A stretch of DNA of 47,862 nt, taken from assembly GCA_021647945.1 (NCBI GenBank), contig JAKITT010000016.1, forward strand, positions 1 through 47,862, in the 5' to 3' direction. This document shows, one piece after another, positions 39,972 to 47,752 of this stretch. The notes beneath the pieces are model-generated. The model made no database searches and was not told the origin of the DNA. It saw nothing but the letters and a program-made list of their open reading frames with translations. Each line of letters begins with the position of its first letter. The stretch's first letter is position 1. Origin of the DNA: Candidatus Polarisedimenticolaceae bacterium (GTDB taxonomy: Bacteria > Pseudomonadota > Gammaproteobacteria > Chromatiales > Chromatiaceae). Both the position numbers and the translations under genes were made by a program.

Positions 39972-41092
39972 AGATAGGTGTTGATGCACGGCTCCTTTCG
40001 CGCCCTATCACGGGGATCGGCCGCTACACATTAGAGATGTGCCGGAGTTTGTCGAAAATTCCACATATATCACTCTATCTTTACAGTCCTGCCCCAATTT
40101 GCGCTGATCTTCCTTTAGACTTTGAAAGAGTAATTGTAAGAACGTGTGGTTGGGAGAATGGTCTCCTTAGACAGCTTTGGTCTGAGAGCTATTTGCCGAT
40201 GTGGGCAAAAACTGATGAGGTTGATGTTTTTTGGGGCCCAGGCCACCGACTGCCACGTTGGTTATCAGGCAATATTGCCCGAGTTGTCACCATCCATGAT
40301 TTAGTTTGGATATATGCTGCTGGCACAATGCGGCCACTCTCGCGTATCCTGGAGTCCTTTCAAGTTCCTTTTGGGGTGAATACAGCAGATGAAATTGTTG
40401 CTGATTCTCAGGCGACAGCAGATGCATTGATAACAGAATTGTCTGCTTGCTCTGATAAATTAACAGTTATTCCATTGGGTTCACCACAAACTGTAAATTC
40501 TTCATCATTTGAGGAGCTAAAGGTAGTTGGCATCAACCGTCCTTACTTTCTTTTTGTGGGTACACAGGAACCACGTAAAAATCTCATTCGTCTATTGATA
40601 GCATTTTCTCGTTTGTCTGGGTCTTTGAAGGATCAAATCATGTTTGTGATTGCAGGTGGGAAGGGGTGGGGTGGGGTTAAGATCAGCAGTACGGTTGCAG
40701 AACTTGGTTTGACCAATAATGTTCTTGTGCTGGGGTATGTTGAAGAGTCTACTCTGTCTAGTCTGTATGCCAATGCTCAGTTCTTAACTATGCCATCTCT
40801 CTATGAGGGTTTTGGTCTGCCACTAGTTGAGGCAATGGTTTATGGCACTCCTGTTCTTACCTCTAACAACTCCTCCATGCCTGAGGTTGCAGGTGACGCA
40901 GGTCTACTGATTGATGCTGAGGATATTGACTCGATTAAGAGTGGTTTGATTGAAATGATTTCTAATCCTGATGTACTAGATAAGCTTGCTAATAACGCGA
41001 AAACTAACGCAGCTAGATTTAATTGGGATGATTCAGCACAGCAGTTAGTTTCAGTATTTGAAAAAGCAATTATTGGCAGGGCCTCTATTTAA
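39968..41092 (+). CDS. GT4 glycosyltransferase (WbpY-like, D-rhamnosyl- or mannosyltransferase candidate)
   Basis: A 374-residue GT-B enzyme: N-terminal MKIGVDARLLSRPITGIGRY, donor-site FVGTQEPRKNLIRLLIAF, and the E-x7-E element in PSLYEGFGLPLVEAMVYG. Gene context (gmd, rmd, wzm, wzt and a second GT4 next door) parallels the A-band D-rhamnan locus of Pseudomonas aeruginosa, where WbpY and WbpZ use GDP-D-rhamnose. Donor and linkage cannot be deduced directly. It overlaps both neighbours (ATGA; TAATG). Confidence 0.82.
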   Translation: MKIGVDARLLSRPITGIGRYTLEMCRSLSKIPHISLYLYSPAPICADLPLDFERVIVRTCGWENGLLRQLWSESYLPMWAKTDEVDVFWGPGHRLPRWLSGNIARVVTIHDLVWIYAAGTMRPLSRILESFQVPFGVNTADEIVADSQATADALITELSACSDKLTVIPLGSPQTVNSSSFEELKVVGINRPYFLFVGTQEPRKNLIRLLIAFSRLSGSLKDQIMFVIAGGKGWGGVKISSTVAELGLTNNVLVLGYVEESTLSSLYANAQFLTMPSLYEGFGLPLVEAMVYGTPVLTSNNSSMPEVAGDAGLLIDAEDIDSIKSGLIEMISNPDVLDKLANNAKTNAARFNWDDSAQQLVSVFEKAIIGRASI

Positions 41093-42198
41093 TGCGTGTG
41101 TTACATGTCTATCGAACCTATTTCCCAGACTCACAAGGTGGATTGGAGGAGGTTATTCGACAAATCTGTAGGAACACAGGTTTACAGGGTGTTGAGAGTC
41201 GAGTGTTTACACTCAGTGCAAATCCATCTTCAACTCTGTTGCAGAGAGAGGAGGCTGAGGTATGCCAGTCTAAATTAACCTTTGAAGTTGCTTCCTGTGG
41301 CGTGTCAGTTCGTGCATTAGCTTGTTTCAGGCAACAAGTAGAGTGGGCAGACATTATTCATTACCACTTTCCGTGGCCATTTGCAGATCTTCTTCATCTA
41401 GTTGCTCGGGTTAATAAGCCTTCTCTGGTTACCTATCATTCTGACATTGTTCGACAGAAAGGGCTGCTAAAACTTTATCGACCGCTGATGCATGCTTTTC
41501 TTCGTCGTGTTGATTCTATTGTTGCTACCTCACAAAACTATTTTGCAACCAGCTCTATCTTAGGCTTCTATTCAGAAAAGGTGGAGGTGATCCCGATAGG
41601 GTTGGATGAAACTACCTATCCGGTACCTGAAGAATCCTTTGTAGATAAGCTTCGAGGTCGAGTTGGTGAAGGCTTCTTTCTTTTTGTAGGGGTTCTGCGT
41701 TACTACAAAGGCCTTCATATCTTGCTTGAGGCCATAAAAGATTCAGACCTAAAAGTTGTGATCGTTGGCTCTGGTCCAGTAGAGAAAGAGCTTAAAAAAC
41801 GTGCAGCAGACCTAAACCTCAAGAATGTACAGTTCCTTGGGTATGTAAGTGATGAAGAGAAGGTTGCTCTTATCCATTTATCGCGGGCTATTGTTTTCCC
41901 TTCCTATCTACGCTCAGAGGCATTTGGTGTGACGCTTGTTGAAGGAGCTATGTATGGAAAGCCTTTGATCTCTACAGAGATTGGAACGGGTACCAGTTTT
42001 GTGAATGAAGATGGTGTGACGGGGTTTGTAGTGCCACCAGCGAGTCCAAAGCATCTACAGGCTGCAATGTTTGAGCTAGAGAATGATTCGTCTCTGGCTG
42101 TTCGGATGGGCGAGGCTTCACGTAGCCGTTATGAGCGATTGTTTACGGGAAAGTTGATGGGTGAACGCTATGCCCGATTGTATGAGAAGCTGCTTTAG
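41092..42198 (+). CDS. GT4 glycosyltransferase (WbpZ/WbdC-like)
   Basis: A 368-residue GT-B enzyme. The N-terminus MRVLHVYRTYFPDSQGGLEE resembles the WbpZ group. HYHFPWPFADLLHL, FVGVLRYYKGLHILLEAI (donor-domain start) and the E-x7-E element EAFGVTLVEGAMYGKP are present. It would add early residues, possibly D-rhamnose or mannose, to the lipid-linked primer. It is the last gene of the long plus-strand run, and an inverted repeat (42204-42221) follows it. Confidence 0.82.
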   Translation: MRVLHVYRTYFPDSQGGLEEVIRQICRNTGLQGVESRVFTLSANPSSTLLQREEAEVCQSKLTFEVASCGVSVRALACFRQQVEWADIIHYHFPWPFADLLHLVARVNKPSLVTYHSDIVRQKGLLKLYRPLMHAFLRRVDSIVATSQNYFATSSILGFYSEKVEVIPIGLDETTYPVPEESFVDKLRGRVGEGFFLFVGVLRYYKGLHILLEAIKDSDLKVVIVGSGPVEKELKKRAADLNLKNVQFLGYVSDEEKVALIHLSRAIVFPSYLRSEAFGVTLVEGAMYGKPLISTEIGTGTSFVNEDGVTGFVVPPASPKHLQAAMFELENDSSLAVRMGEASRSRYERLFTGKLMGERYARLYEKLL

Positions 42199-42203
42199 CT
42201 TGA

Positions 42204-42221
42204 CGCTATAGCGTTATAGCG
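42204..42221. promoter_or_regulatory. Perfect inverted repeat upstream of the RHH antitoxin (operator candidate)
   Basis: CGCTATA (42204-42210), spacer GCGT, TATAGCG (42215-42221). It lies 30 bp before the antitoxin ATG, where RHH antitoxins usually bind their own promoter. There is no T-run after it, which argues against a rho-independent terminator for the preceding gene. Confidence 0.45.
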
Positions 42222-42250
42222 CCATGCTTTGTGCTGGAGGTATAAGAAAT

Positions 42251-42484
42251 ATGAGTGATCTATCAAAGAGATCAACAGTCTACTTTGAGCCGGCGATTCA
42301 TCACGCTTTAAAGATTAAAGCCGCTACAGCTCATCAGTCTGTTTCTGAGTTAGTAAACGAGGCAGTACGTATTGCCCTGAAAGAAGACCAAGAGGATTTA
42401 AGTGTCTTTGAACAAAGAGCAAATGAACCTACTCTGAGCTATGAGGCGTTATTGGACGATTTAAAGGCGCATGGAAAGATATAG
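42251..42484 (+). CDS. Ribbon-helix-helix (CopG-type) antitoxin
   Basis: A 77-residue protein. RSTVYFEPAIHHALKIKA is the beta strand and first helix of a CopG/RHH domain, followed by SVSELVNEAVRIALKEDQ, and the C-terminal ELTLSYEALLDDLKAHGK-like tail (here PTLSYEALLDDLKAHGKI) is typical of RelB-like antitoxins of this kind. Start ATG 42251 is favoured by GGAGG at 42236-42240; the frame also extends to 42224. It overlaps the toxin gene by 14 bases. Confidence 0.85.
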   Translation: MSDLSKRSTVYFEPAIHHALKIKAATAHQSVSELVNEAVRIALKEDQEDLSVFEQRANEPTLSYEALLDDLKAHGKI

Positions 42485-42735
42485 GCTTTCGTTTAAACAG
42501 TCGGTTTCAAAAGATCTTCGTCAAATTCCAAATAAGGATGTAAAACGCATACTCGACAGAATTGGTTCATTATGTGCAAATCCAAGGGCTGATGGCTGCA
42601 TGAAGCTCTCGGGTCAAGAGAGGTATAGGGTGAGGCAAGGTACGTATCGAATTATCCTATGAGATACAGGATATGGAACTAATAATTCTGGTTGTTAAAG
42701 TGGCACATCGTAGTGAAGTTTACAAAAGCAGCTAA
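42471..42735 (+). pseudogene. RelE/ParE-family toxin, frameshifted
   Basis: The frame from ATG 42471 encodes a RelE-like N-terminus (YRLSFKQSVSKDLRQIPNKD ... RYRVRQGTYRIIL) but stops at 42662 after 63 residues. One base further on, reading TAT at 42658 as the next codon restores the family's C-terminus: YEIQDMELIILVVKVAHRSE then VYKSS and a TAA at 42733-42735. Removing one C at 42656/42657 would give a normal toxin of about 88 residues (YRIIYEIQD). The toxin therefore looks inactivated by a single-base insertion, or by a sequencing error at that point. Confidence 0.85.
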
Positions 42736-42769
42736 GACGAACGTTTGTACTCATATGGTCAAATAGTTA

Positions 42770-42903
42770 GGTGACTAGGTGCAAAGCTCGGTATGTCTAC
42801 GTAAAGAGTCTGTAGGAGCGGCGCCCTCGCCGCGATTGGGCTTGGCAGCGGGATTCATCGCGGCGAGGCGCCGCTCCTACAGTGAATCATGTACCTAATC
42901 ACC
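42770..42903. repeat. Nested palindromic element B
   Basis: Inner arms at 42810-42836 and 42857-42882 pair over about 26 bases with one bulged C and a 20-base loop. They begin CTGTAGGAGCGGCGCC and end GGCGCCGCTCCTACAG. Outer arms GGTGACTAGGTGC (42770-42782) and GTACCTAATCACC (42891-42903) pair with two mismatches. It lies between the convergent broken toxin and wbpL genes and could form a strong hairpin in either transcript. Confidence 0.75.
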
Positions 42904-42908
42904 AATAG

Positions 42909-43937
42909 TTATTCGTATTGCTCCCTCTTTCCCGAACCCATTATGATTGCCAGCAACACTAGTGGCAGGTATGCAGCTAGAGTGGTGACTAGCCCAAAGC
43001 TGGGGTAGCTGGTCGCCAGCCAGGCTAAGGGAAATAGCCAAAATGCATTAAGGCTGATAAGTGCCAGTGTCACGGAATGGTGATTGCTCCACTTTCTTGA
43101 TAGCTGTTGGTAGAGATGTGAGCGATGTGCCTCGAACCAGCGTTCCCCATTAAGCATGCGGCGGAGGAGTGTTACGGTTGCGTCGGTGATGAAGAGGGCG
43201 AGTAGTATGATCCAGCACCAGATGGATAGCCCTAGATTGGCGCTCCAGAGGGCAAATAGTCCCAGCATTAATCCAAGAAAACCGCTACCGGCGTCACCCA
43301 TAAAGATCTTTGCGGGTGGCCAGTTCCAGACTAAAAAACCAGCGACGCCTGCCATTAGAATTGAGAGCCAAAATATTGGGGCGCTGAAATCTCCCGCATC
43401 GGTCAGTTGCATGATCACTATTGCGCTGATGCCAACAAAAAGAGCCTCACTGCCGGCAATGCCATCAATGCCATCCATAAAGTTGAATAGGTTGAGTAGC
43501 CAGACGAGGGCGATGATGCCGAGGGGGTAGCCAATAAACCCAAGGTTGATGGTCGTGCCTGGTAGTGGAATCTCGGGTATACCTAATAGATAGAGGCCGA
43601 TGAGTGCTGCAACTGAGTGGGTGAGGAATCGCCATCTTGCTGGGATGTGGACATGATCATCCCAGAAGCCAATTGCTGCCACTAACAGACCTGAACAGAA
43701 GATAGCTAAAAAGGGTTTTGTTTGAGGTGCGAACTCTGTGATCTCGAAGAGGTAGGCGCCTGCCAGTGCGATAAGAAATGTGATGACAAATGAGAGCCCA
43801 CCCCCGCGTGGCGTTGGGGTAGTGTGTGAGCTGCGTTCATTCGGGTTGTCGATGATCCCTTGCTTGAGTGCGTAGTAACGTAGTGCGCCCGTTAATCCGA
43901 GCGAGGCAAGAAAGATGAGCAGGATAGATAGGATCAT
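42909..43937 (-). CDS. wbpL: Undecaprenyl-phosphate N-acetylhexosamine-1-phosphate transferase (WbpL/WecA-like)
   Basis: A 342-residue polytopic PNPT enzyme that starts a glycan chain on undecaprenyl phosphate in the inner membrane. Motifs are PNERSSHTTPTPRGGG, FWDDHVHIPARWRF (aspartate pair), FNFMDGIDGIAGSE, KIFMGDAGSGFLG and the cytoplasmic HRSHLYQQ. The RGGG and MDG signatures and the 342-residue length match P. aeruginosa WbpL, which initiates both A-band and B-band O-antigen. Its start overlaps the hepT stop (TAATG), so it is translated from the same transcript as the toxin-antitoxin pair upstream. Confidence 0.9.
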   Translation of the reverse strand: MILSILLIFLASLGLTGALRYYALKQGIIDNPNERSSHTTPTPRGGGLSFVITFLIALAGAYLFEITEFAPQTKPFLAIFCSGLLVAAIGFWDDHVHIPARWRFLTHSVAALIGLYLLGIPEIPLPGTTINLGFIGYPLGIIALVWLLNLFNFMDGIDGIAGSEALFVGISAIVIMQLTDAGDFSAPIFWLSILMAGVAGFLVWNWPPAKIFMGDAGSGFLGLMLGLFALWSANLGLSIWCWIILLALFITDATVTLLRRMLNGERWFEAHRSHLYQQLSRKWSNHHSVTLALISLNAFWLFPLAWLATSYPSFGLVTTLAAYLPLVLLAIIMGSGKREQYE

Positions 43938-44299
43938 TAGGCGAGAGAGGTTTGAAGTCTGCTCACTTGCTCTTCCAATTGCGGTAGATCAAGCTCAATG
44001 GTGCGCCAAACAATGGGTATGTCGACTTTGAAGTAACCGTGGGCGAGAGCATTCCTCATCTCATCGGCGATAACCAAGGGTATTACAGGGTGTTGATCGA
44101 CAAAATCAGGATGGCGTTTGTTAATATTGTTAGAGGCTTCGCCAATAACCTCAAAATTTCGTATCACAGCATCCTGGGTTTGCTGATCCTGCAGAAAGGC
44201 TATTCCATCCATGTCACTAGTATATTCTTGAATACGATGGATGGCCTGGAGGATAGGCCTTAGATTGTCAGCAAGACGAAGGTTATCAGAGGGATTCAT
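43937..44299 (-). CDS. hepT: HepT-type HEPN toxin (DUF86)
   Basis: A 120-residue DUF86 protein. It has LRPILQAIHRIQEYTSD, AVIRNFEVIGEASNNI and the HEPN motif RNALAHGYF (R-x4-H-x-Y). HepT proteins are ribonucleases neutralised by MntA, which AMPylates the motif Tyr. The start overlaps the mntA end by four bases. It forms a standard MntA/HepT module. Confidence 0.9.
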   Translation of the reverse strand: MNPSDNLRLADNLRPILQAIHRIQEYTSDMDGIAFLQDQQTQDAVIRNFEVIGEASNNINKRHPDFVDQHPVIPLVIADEMRNALAHGYFKVDIPIVWRTIELDLPQLEEQVSRLQTSLA

Positions 44300-44586
44300 A
44301 CAAGACGGGCTTCTTTGAGTACTTGGTCTTTGAAACTATCGGGCAAGTTATTTGGAGTTATTATGTCAACTTCGATGCCAAGTAGCTTTTTTAGCTCATG
44401 TCGAATGGCGCCGATATCCATTAATGTCGTATTGGGCGTTGTATCGATTAACAGGTCTAGATCACTGGTGTCGGTGTCGCACCCATGAAGGGCAGAGCCG
44501 AAAAACCTTGTATTGAGGGCATGGTGTTTAGCGACTATCTGCCGGATAGCCTCTCTGTTATTTTCCAAGGGGATAGATGGTTTCAT
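44296..44586 (-). CDS. mntA: MntA-type nucleotidyltransferase antitoxin
   Basis: A 96-residue minimal nucleotidyltransferase with active-site FFGSALHGCDTDTSDLDLLI (GS-x10-D-x-D) and a later Asp in GIEVDIITP. It pairs with the downstream hepT gene, and in characterised systems it AMPylates HepT. It is a different subfamily from the 6594-6962 nucleotidyltransferase, so the window has two independent MNT/HEPN systems. Confidence 0.9.
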   Translation of the reverse strand: MKPSIPLENNREAIRQIVAKHHALNTRFFGSALHGCDTDTSDLDLLIDTTPNTTLMDIGAIRHELKKLLGIEVDIITPNNLPDSFKDQVLKEARLV

Positions 44587-44646
44587 CTCTTTCTCAATAC
44601 CGTGTGTTAGTGATAGCGTAACTATTCAGTACCTTTGAAAAGATCT

Positions 44647-44737
44647 CTGTAGGGCGGGATTTATCCCGCCAGCGGAGGTAAATTGAGCCGTATGGTTTTA
44701 TTTCGACACCACAGGCGGGATAAATCCCACCCTACAG
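44647..44737. repeat. Palindromic element C
   Basis: Arms at 44647-44670 and 44714-44737 are 24 bases long with one mismatch, and run CTGTAGGGCGGGATTTATCC ... to the inverse CCTACAG. Each arm is itself palindromic around GGCGGGAT/ATCCCGCC. It fills most of the gap between mntA and the upstream epimerase gene. Its CTGTAGG/CCTACAG ends match elements A and B. Confidence 0.75.
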
Positions 44738-44826
44738 CCTGAAACAACAGGTGAGCTGAATAGCTAGCATTGTTAGCCATGGACTAATTCAGATCAAGTA
44801 TCTGTTCTGAATTAAGGAAGGGAGAA

Positions 44827-45882
44827 TCACCGTGCTCTGTTCTGGAGATACCATGTCACGGTATCGGCTATAGCTTGATCGGTAGATATGGGTGGTTGCC
44901 ACTGTAGCAGCTGCCGGGCCTTGCTTGAGTCGATTTGCAGCGAGTGAGTTAAGCGATCCAGCATCGCTTTTTTACCCAACAATGCAGCACCTAGTGCCAT
45001 CACAGATTCTGGGATGGAGAAGAGCCTAGCGGAGTGTCCGGCCTGTTTTGCTATGCATTGAACCAATTCTGCAGTGGAAAGACCCTTGCCATCAGAGATG
45101 AGGAATGTCTCGTTGGCGGCGGCGGGGTGGTCGATGCAGAGGATGATAAAGTCGACCAAATTATCGAGTGCCACCATACTGCGTTGGTTTTTTATACCAG
45201 CTAGTGGCAGTGGGATACCGCGAACAACGATGCTTAATAGGCGCAAAAAATTGGCTTTTACCCCGGGCCCATAAATTAGTGGTGGTCGGATGATAACGAC
45301 CTCCATTGATGTCACGGCAGCGATCTTGCGTAACCCCTCTTCAGCCTCTTTTTTGGAGATGCCATAGGGGTCTGCCGGAGCAGTTGGTGAGTGCTCATCA
45401 AATGGCTGGTCGGTGGTAAACTCGCCATTGACCTTGATGCTGCTAAGGAAGATAAAGCGGTGAACCCCTGCATTTGCAGCGGCGGCTGCCAGTTTGAGAG
45501 TGCCGGTGGTGTTGATCTCTCTGAATACTTGCAAGGGATCAGTTGCGGTGTCGCTCATCACATGAACACGTGCAGCGAGGTGAATGACCGTATCCACATC
45601 CTCAAGCGTTTTATCCCAGCTGGTATCAGGCCCGATCTCTCCTACGGTATGTATCTCCCCAAAATAACCCAGTCTGTTTTTTATTGAGGCAAGTGTTCGG
45701 ATGGCACTTGTGAATTCAGCGCCATTTGCATGGAGGCTATTGCGGAGTGCAGTTCCAACAAACCCGGTTGAGCCGGTTAATAGTATTTTATTCACGTTGA
45801 AACTGTTTGACCGAATCGAGACCCTTGGAGAATAGAACTGAACCACAGTTTCCATATCACTGCGTACTGGAGAATGTACCAT
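44827..45882 (-). CDS. NAD-dependent epimerase/dehydratase (WbpV-like)
   Basis: An extended SDR with cofactor loop ILLTGSTGFVGTAL, FLSSIKVNGE and catalytic YGISKKEAEEGL. WbpV-type enzymes make the UDP-linked 6-deoxy-N-acetylhexosamine (UDP-FucNAc or QuiNAc type) that WbpL transfers, and the pair commonly stand together. Here the mntA-hepT module lies between them. The frame allows 351 residues from ATG 45882, but the first 28 are not family-like; GTG 45795, just before NKILLTGSTG, gives a more typical size, though without a strong ribosome site. Confidence 0.82.
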   Translation of the reverse strand: MVHSPVRSDMETVVQFYSPRVSIRSNSFNVNKILLTGSTGFVGTALRNSLHANGAEFTSAIRTLASIKNRLGYFGEIHTVGEIGPDTSWDKTLEDVDTVIHLAARVHVMSDTATDPLQVFREINTTGTLKLAAAAANAGVHRFIFLSSIKVNGEFTTDQPFDEHSPTAPADPYGISKKEAEEGLRKIAAVTSMEVVIIRPPLIYGPGVKANFLRLLSIVVRGIPLPLAGIKNQRSMVALDNLVDFIILCIDHPAAANETFLISDGKGLSTAELVQCIAKQAGHSARLFSIPESVMALGAALLGKKAMLDRLTHSLQIDSSKARQLLQWQPPISTDQAIADTVTWYLQNRAR

Positions 45883-46105
45883 ATATATTATGGAGAAGTA
45901 GGCTCATCGCATGGTAACGGAAACACTAGAATCATAATAAAACCTGTAGTTTACTATCAACTCCCTAGACATGAAGTGGGATGCCCCCTATCGTATGTAT
46001 CAAGTGCCGGGGACATACTTCAACTATCGGTTTATCCTGTATTTTGTTGTACTCCCCCTAAGTAATAGTTAGACACCTTAAGTTCAGACATCTGGGTTTT
46101 GCTCC
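45883..46105. other. Divergent intergenic region between the wbpV-like gene and wecB
   Basis: A 223-bp AT-rich gap that should hold promoters for both directions. The only notable string is GTGCCGGGGACATAC around 46003-46017, preceded by GTATGT at 45994-45999, giving short inverted arms (GTATGT/ACATAC). This may be a worn palindromic repeat. No promoter was assigned with confidence. Confidence 0.35.
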
Positions 46106-47215
46106 ATGGTAGATAAGAAGACACGTATTTTGTGCGTAGTAGGCACAAGACCAGAAGCGATTAAGATGGCACCTGTGATCTTGGCGCTCAGAAATGAGCC
46201 TTGGGCAGAGGTACGTGTATTGGCCACAGCCCAGCATCGCCATTTGTTAGATCAAGTGCTAAATTTTTTCGATATAAAGCCTGATATTGATCTAGACATC
46301 ATGCGCCCTAACCAAGCACTAACAACATTAACCGCTAGGCTGCTGTTAAAGTTAGATGACGTGCTAACGACTGAAAAACCTGATGCGGTGCTCACCCAGG
46401 GTGATACGACAACGGTGATGAGTGTTGCTATGGCCTGTTTCTATCATGGAATACTGTGTGGTCACGTTGAGGCTGGACTGCGAACATGGGATATGCAGAA
46501 CCCCTTTCCAGAAGAGGCTAATCGTGTCATTACTGGGCGTTTTGCACGTTGGCACTTTGCACCGACAAAGGGCTCTCGCGACAATCTGCTGCAAGAAGGA
46601 ATTCCTGAACAGGATATTATTGTTACTGGGAATACGGTGATTGATGCGCTATTAATGACGGCCGCTCAGGATATTGAGATTGACGTTAATTTAAACCCAG
46701 GTCAGCGATTAATTTTAGTGACGAGCCATCGACGTGAGAATTTTGGTGAACCATTTAGAGTTATATGCCAAGCATTAAAAAGTCTGGCAGAGCACAACCC
46801 AGCCGTGCAGTTTCTCTACCCCGTTCACCCCAATCCAAATGTGAAAGATGTTGCGCATGAGATGTTGGCTGAATGCCCCAACATCCAACTCTGTGACCCT
46901 CTCGATTACGCCCCTTTTATAGCAGTGATGAAGCGAGCCTATCTCATCATCAGTGACTCTGGCGGTGTACAAGAGGAGGCCCCCGCTTTGGGTAAACCTG
47001 TGCTTGTACTGCGTGATGAGACTGAACGGCCTGAAGCTGTAGATGAGGGAGTGGTTAAGTTGGTTGGGCCAAATTATGAGCGTATTGTGCAAGAGACGCA
47101 GCGTTTGTTAGATGATGATGTGGCTTACCAAGCTATGGCAAGGGGCATATCACCCTATGGCGACGGCCATGCGGCTAAGCGTATTGTCGATGTATTGAAG
47201 GCGCATTTTGCCTAA
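46106..47215 (+). CDS. wecB: UDP-N-acetylglucosamine 2-epimerase (non-hydrolysing)
   Basis: Interconverts UDP-GlcNAc and UDP-ManNAc. A 369-residue GT-B-fold enzyme with VVGTRPEAIKMAPVI, TQGDTTTV (catalytic Asp), HVEAGLRT, NPFPEEANRVITG, TSHRRENFG (His) and SDSGGVQEEAPALGKPVLV, all as in WecB. It supplies ManNAc-type residues or their precursors. No wecC dehydrogenase follows in this window. ATG 46106 is the most likely start, although no clear ribosome site is visible. Confidence 0.94.
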   Translation: MVDKKTRILCVVGTRPEAIKMAPVILALRNEPWAEVRVLATAQHRHLLDQVLNFFDIKPDIDLDIMRPNQALTTLTARLLLKLDDVLTTEKPDAVLTQGDTTTVMSVAMACFYHGILCGHVEAGLRTWDMQNPFPEEANRVITGRFARWHFAPTKGSRDNLLQEGIPEQDIIVTGNTVIDALLMTAAQDIEIDVNLNPGQRLILVTSHRRENFGEPFRVICQALKSLAEHNPAVQFLYPVHPNPNVKDVAHEMLAECPNIQLCDPLDYAPFIAVMKRAYLIISDSGGVQEEAPALGKPVLVLRDETERPEAVDEGVVKLVGPNYERIVQETQRLLDDDVAYQAMARGISPYGDGHAAKRIVDVLKAHFA

Positions 47216-47287
47216 GATTTTTATATCACCTATCTCTAGTCTATTGAGCGGGCTCTCTGCAGCGCCGCTGTAAAATTTCAGGTGAGT

Positions 47288-47316
47288 TTGTCTTGTCATA
47301 CCTTTCTTTCTATACT
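47288..47316 (+). promoter_or_regulatory. Candidate sigma-70 promoter for the Phd/PIN module
   Basis: TTGTCT (47288-47293) and TATACT (47311-47316) are 17 bp apart, four and five matches to the -35 and -10 consensus. The predicted transcription start is about 35 bp before the antitoxin ATG, and the TGTACA box lies directly after the -10. Confidence 0.5.
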
Positions 47317-47335
47317 TGTACATATATATGGTACG
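47317..47335. promoter_or_regulatory. Candidate autoregulatory operator with TGTACA box
   Basis: TGTACA at 47317-47322 and a degenerate partner GGTACG at 47330-47335, separated by TATATAT. TGTACA hexamers are the known binding sites of YefM/Phd-family antitoxins. The overlap with the promoter start region fits repression. Confidence 0.45.
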
Positions 47336-47357
47336 TTCAATTAAAGAGTAAAGCCAC

Positions 47358-47588
47358 ATGAAAAATGTAAGCATAAGCGAATTTAGAGCCAACTTATTGA
47401 AATATCTTAAGATTGTGCAGCATGGTGAACAACTTAACGTAACTTCAAAAGGCACACCTTTGGCCACCTTAACCCCACCTATTAGTCAGCACGACACTTC
47501 TAGGGCCAAATTAAAGAAGCTGGCTAAGACAGCAATTATTCATGATGTACTCTCTCCAATTGGGGGTAGCTGGGAAGCAATGAAATGA
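47358..47588 (+). CDS. Phd/YefM-family antitoxin
   Basis: A 76-residue protein beginning MKNVSISEFRANLLKYLKIV, then GEQLNVTSKGTPLATLTPP, the DNA-binding and dimerisation half of Phd/YefM antitoxins. The divergent C-terminal third (IHDVLSPIGGSWEAMK) would contact the toxin. The stop overlaps the next ATG (ATGA), the usual coupling with a PIN toxin. Confidence 0.85.
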   Translation: MKNVSISEFRANLLKYLKIVQHGEQLNVTSKGTPLATLTPPISQHDTSRAKLKKLAKTAIIHDVLSPIGGSWEAMK

Positions 47589-47752
47589 TATTGCTTGATA
47601 CTTGTGCCATTATTTGGATTGCCTTAGAACCAAGCAAGCTCACACCTAAAGCAAAAAAAGCGATTAAACATGCTGAGAATGAATTAATTATATGTGACAT
47701 TTCCATTTGGGAAATTTCCATGCTTATTAAAAGAAGCGGGGTGGATACTTAG
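47585..47752 (+). pseudogene. PIN-domain (VapC-like) toxin, truncated after 55 codons
   Basis: MILLDTCAIIWIALEPSKLT has the first conserved Asp of PIN nucleases, and DISIWEISMLIKR has the next conserved Glu. Full toxins of this type are about 120-140 residues and continue with two further acidic motifs. Here the frame stops at TAG 47750-47752, and no PIN-like continuation is seen in any frame in the remaining 110 bases. It looks truncated by insertion or deletion near 47740. It was found by reading past the antitoxin stop. Confidence 0.75.

Noticed and set aside
42204-42221. Rho-independent terminator after the WbpZ-like gene
   Set aside because: The hairpin is AT-rich and lacks a following T-run; an operator for the antitoxin gene is a better fit.
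42656-42662. Programmed ribosomal frameshift in the RelE-like gene
   Set aside because: No slippery heptamer or downstream stimulatory structure is evident at the ATTATCCTATGA site; a simple indel is a better explanation.
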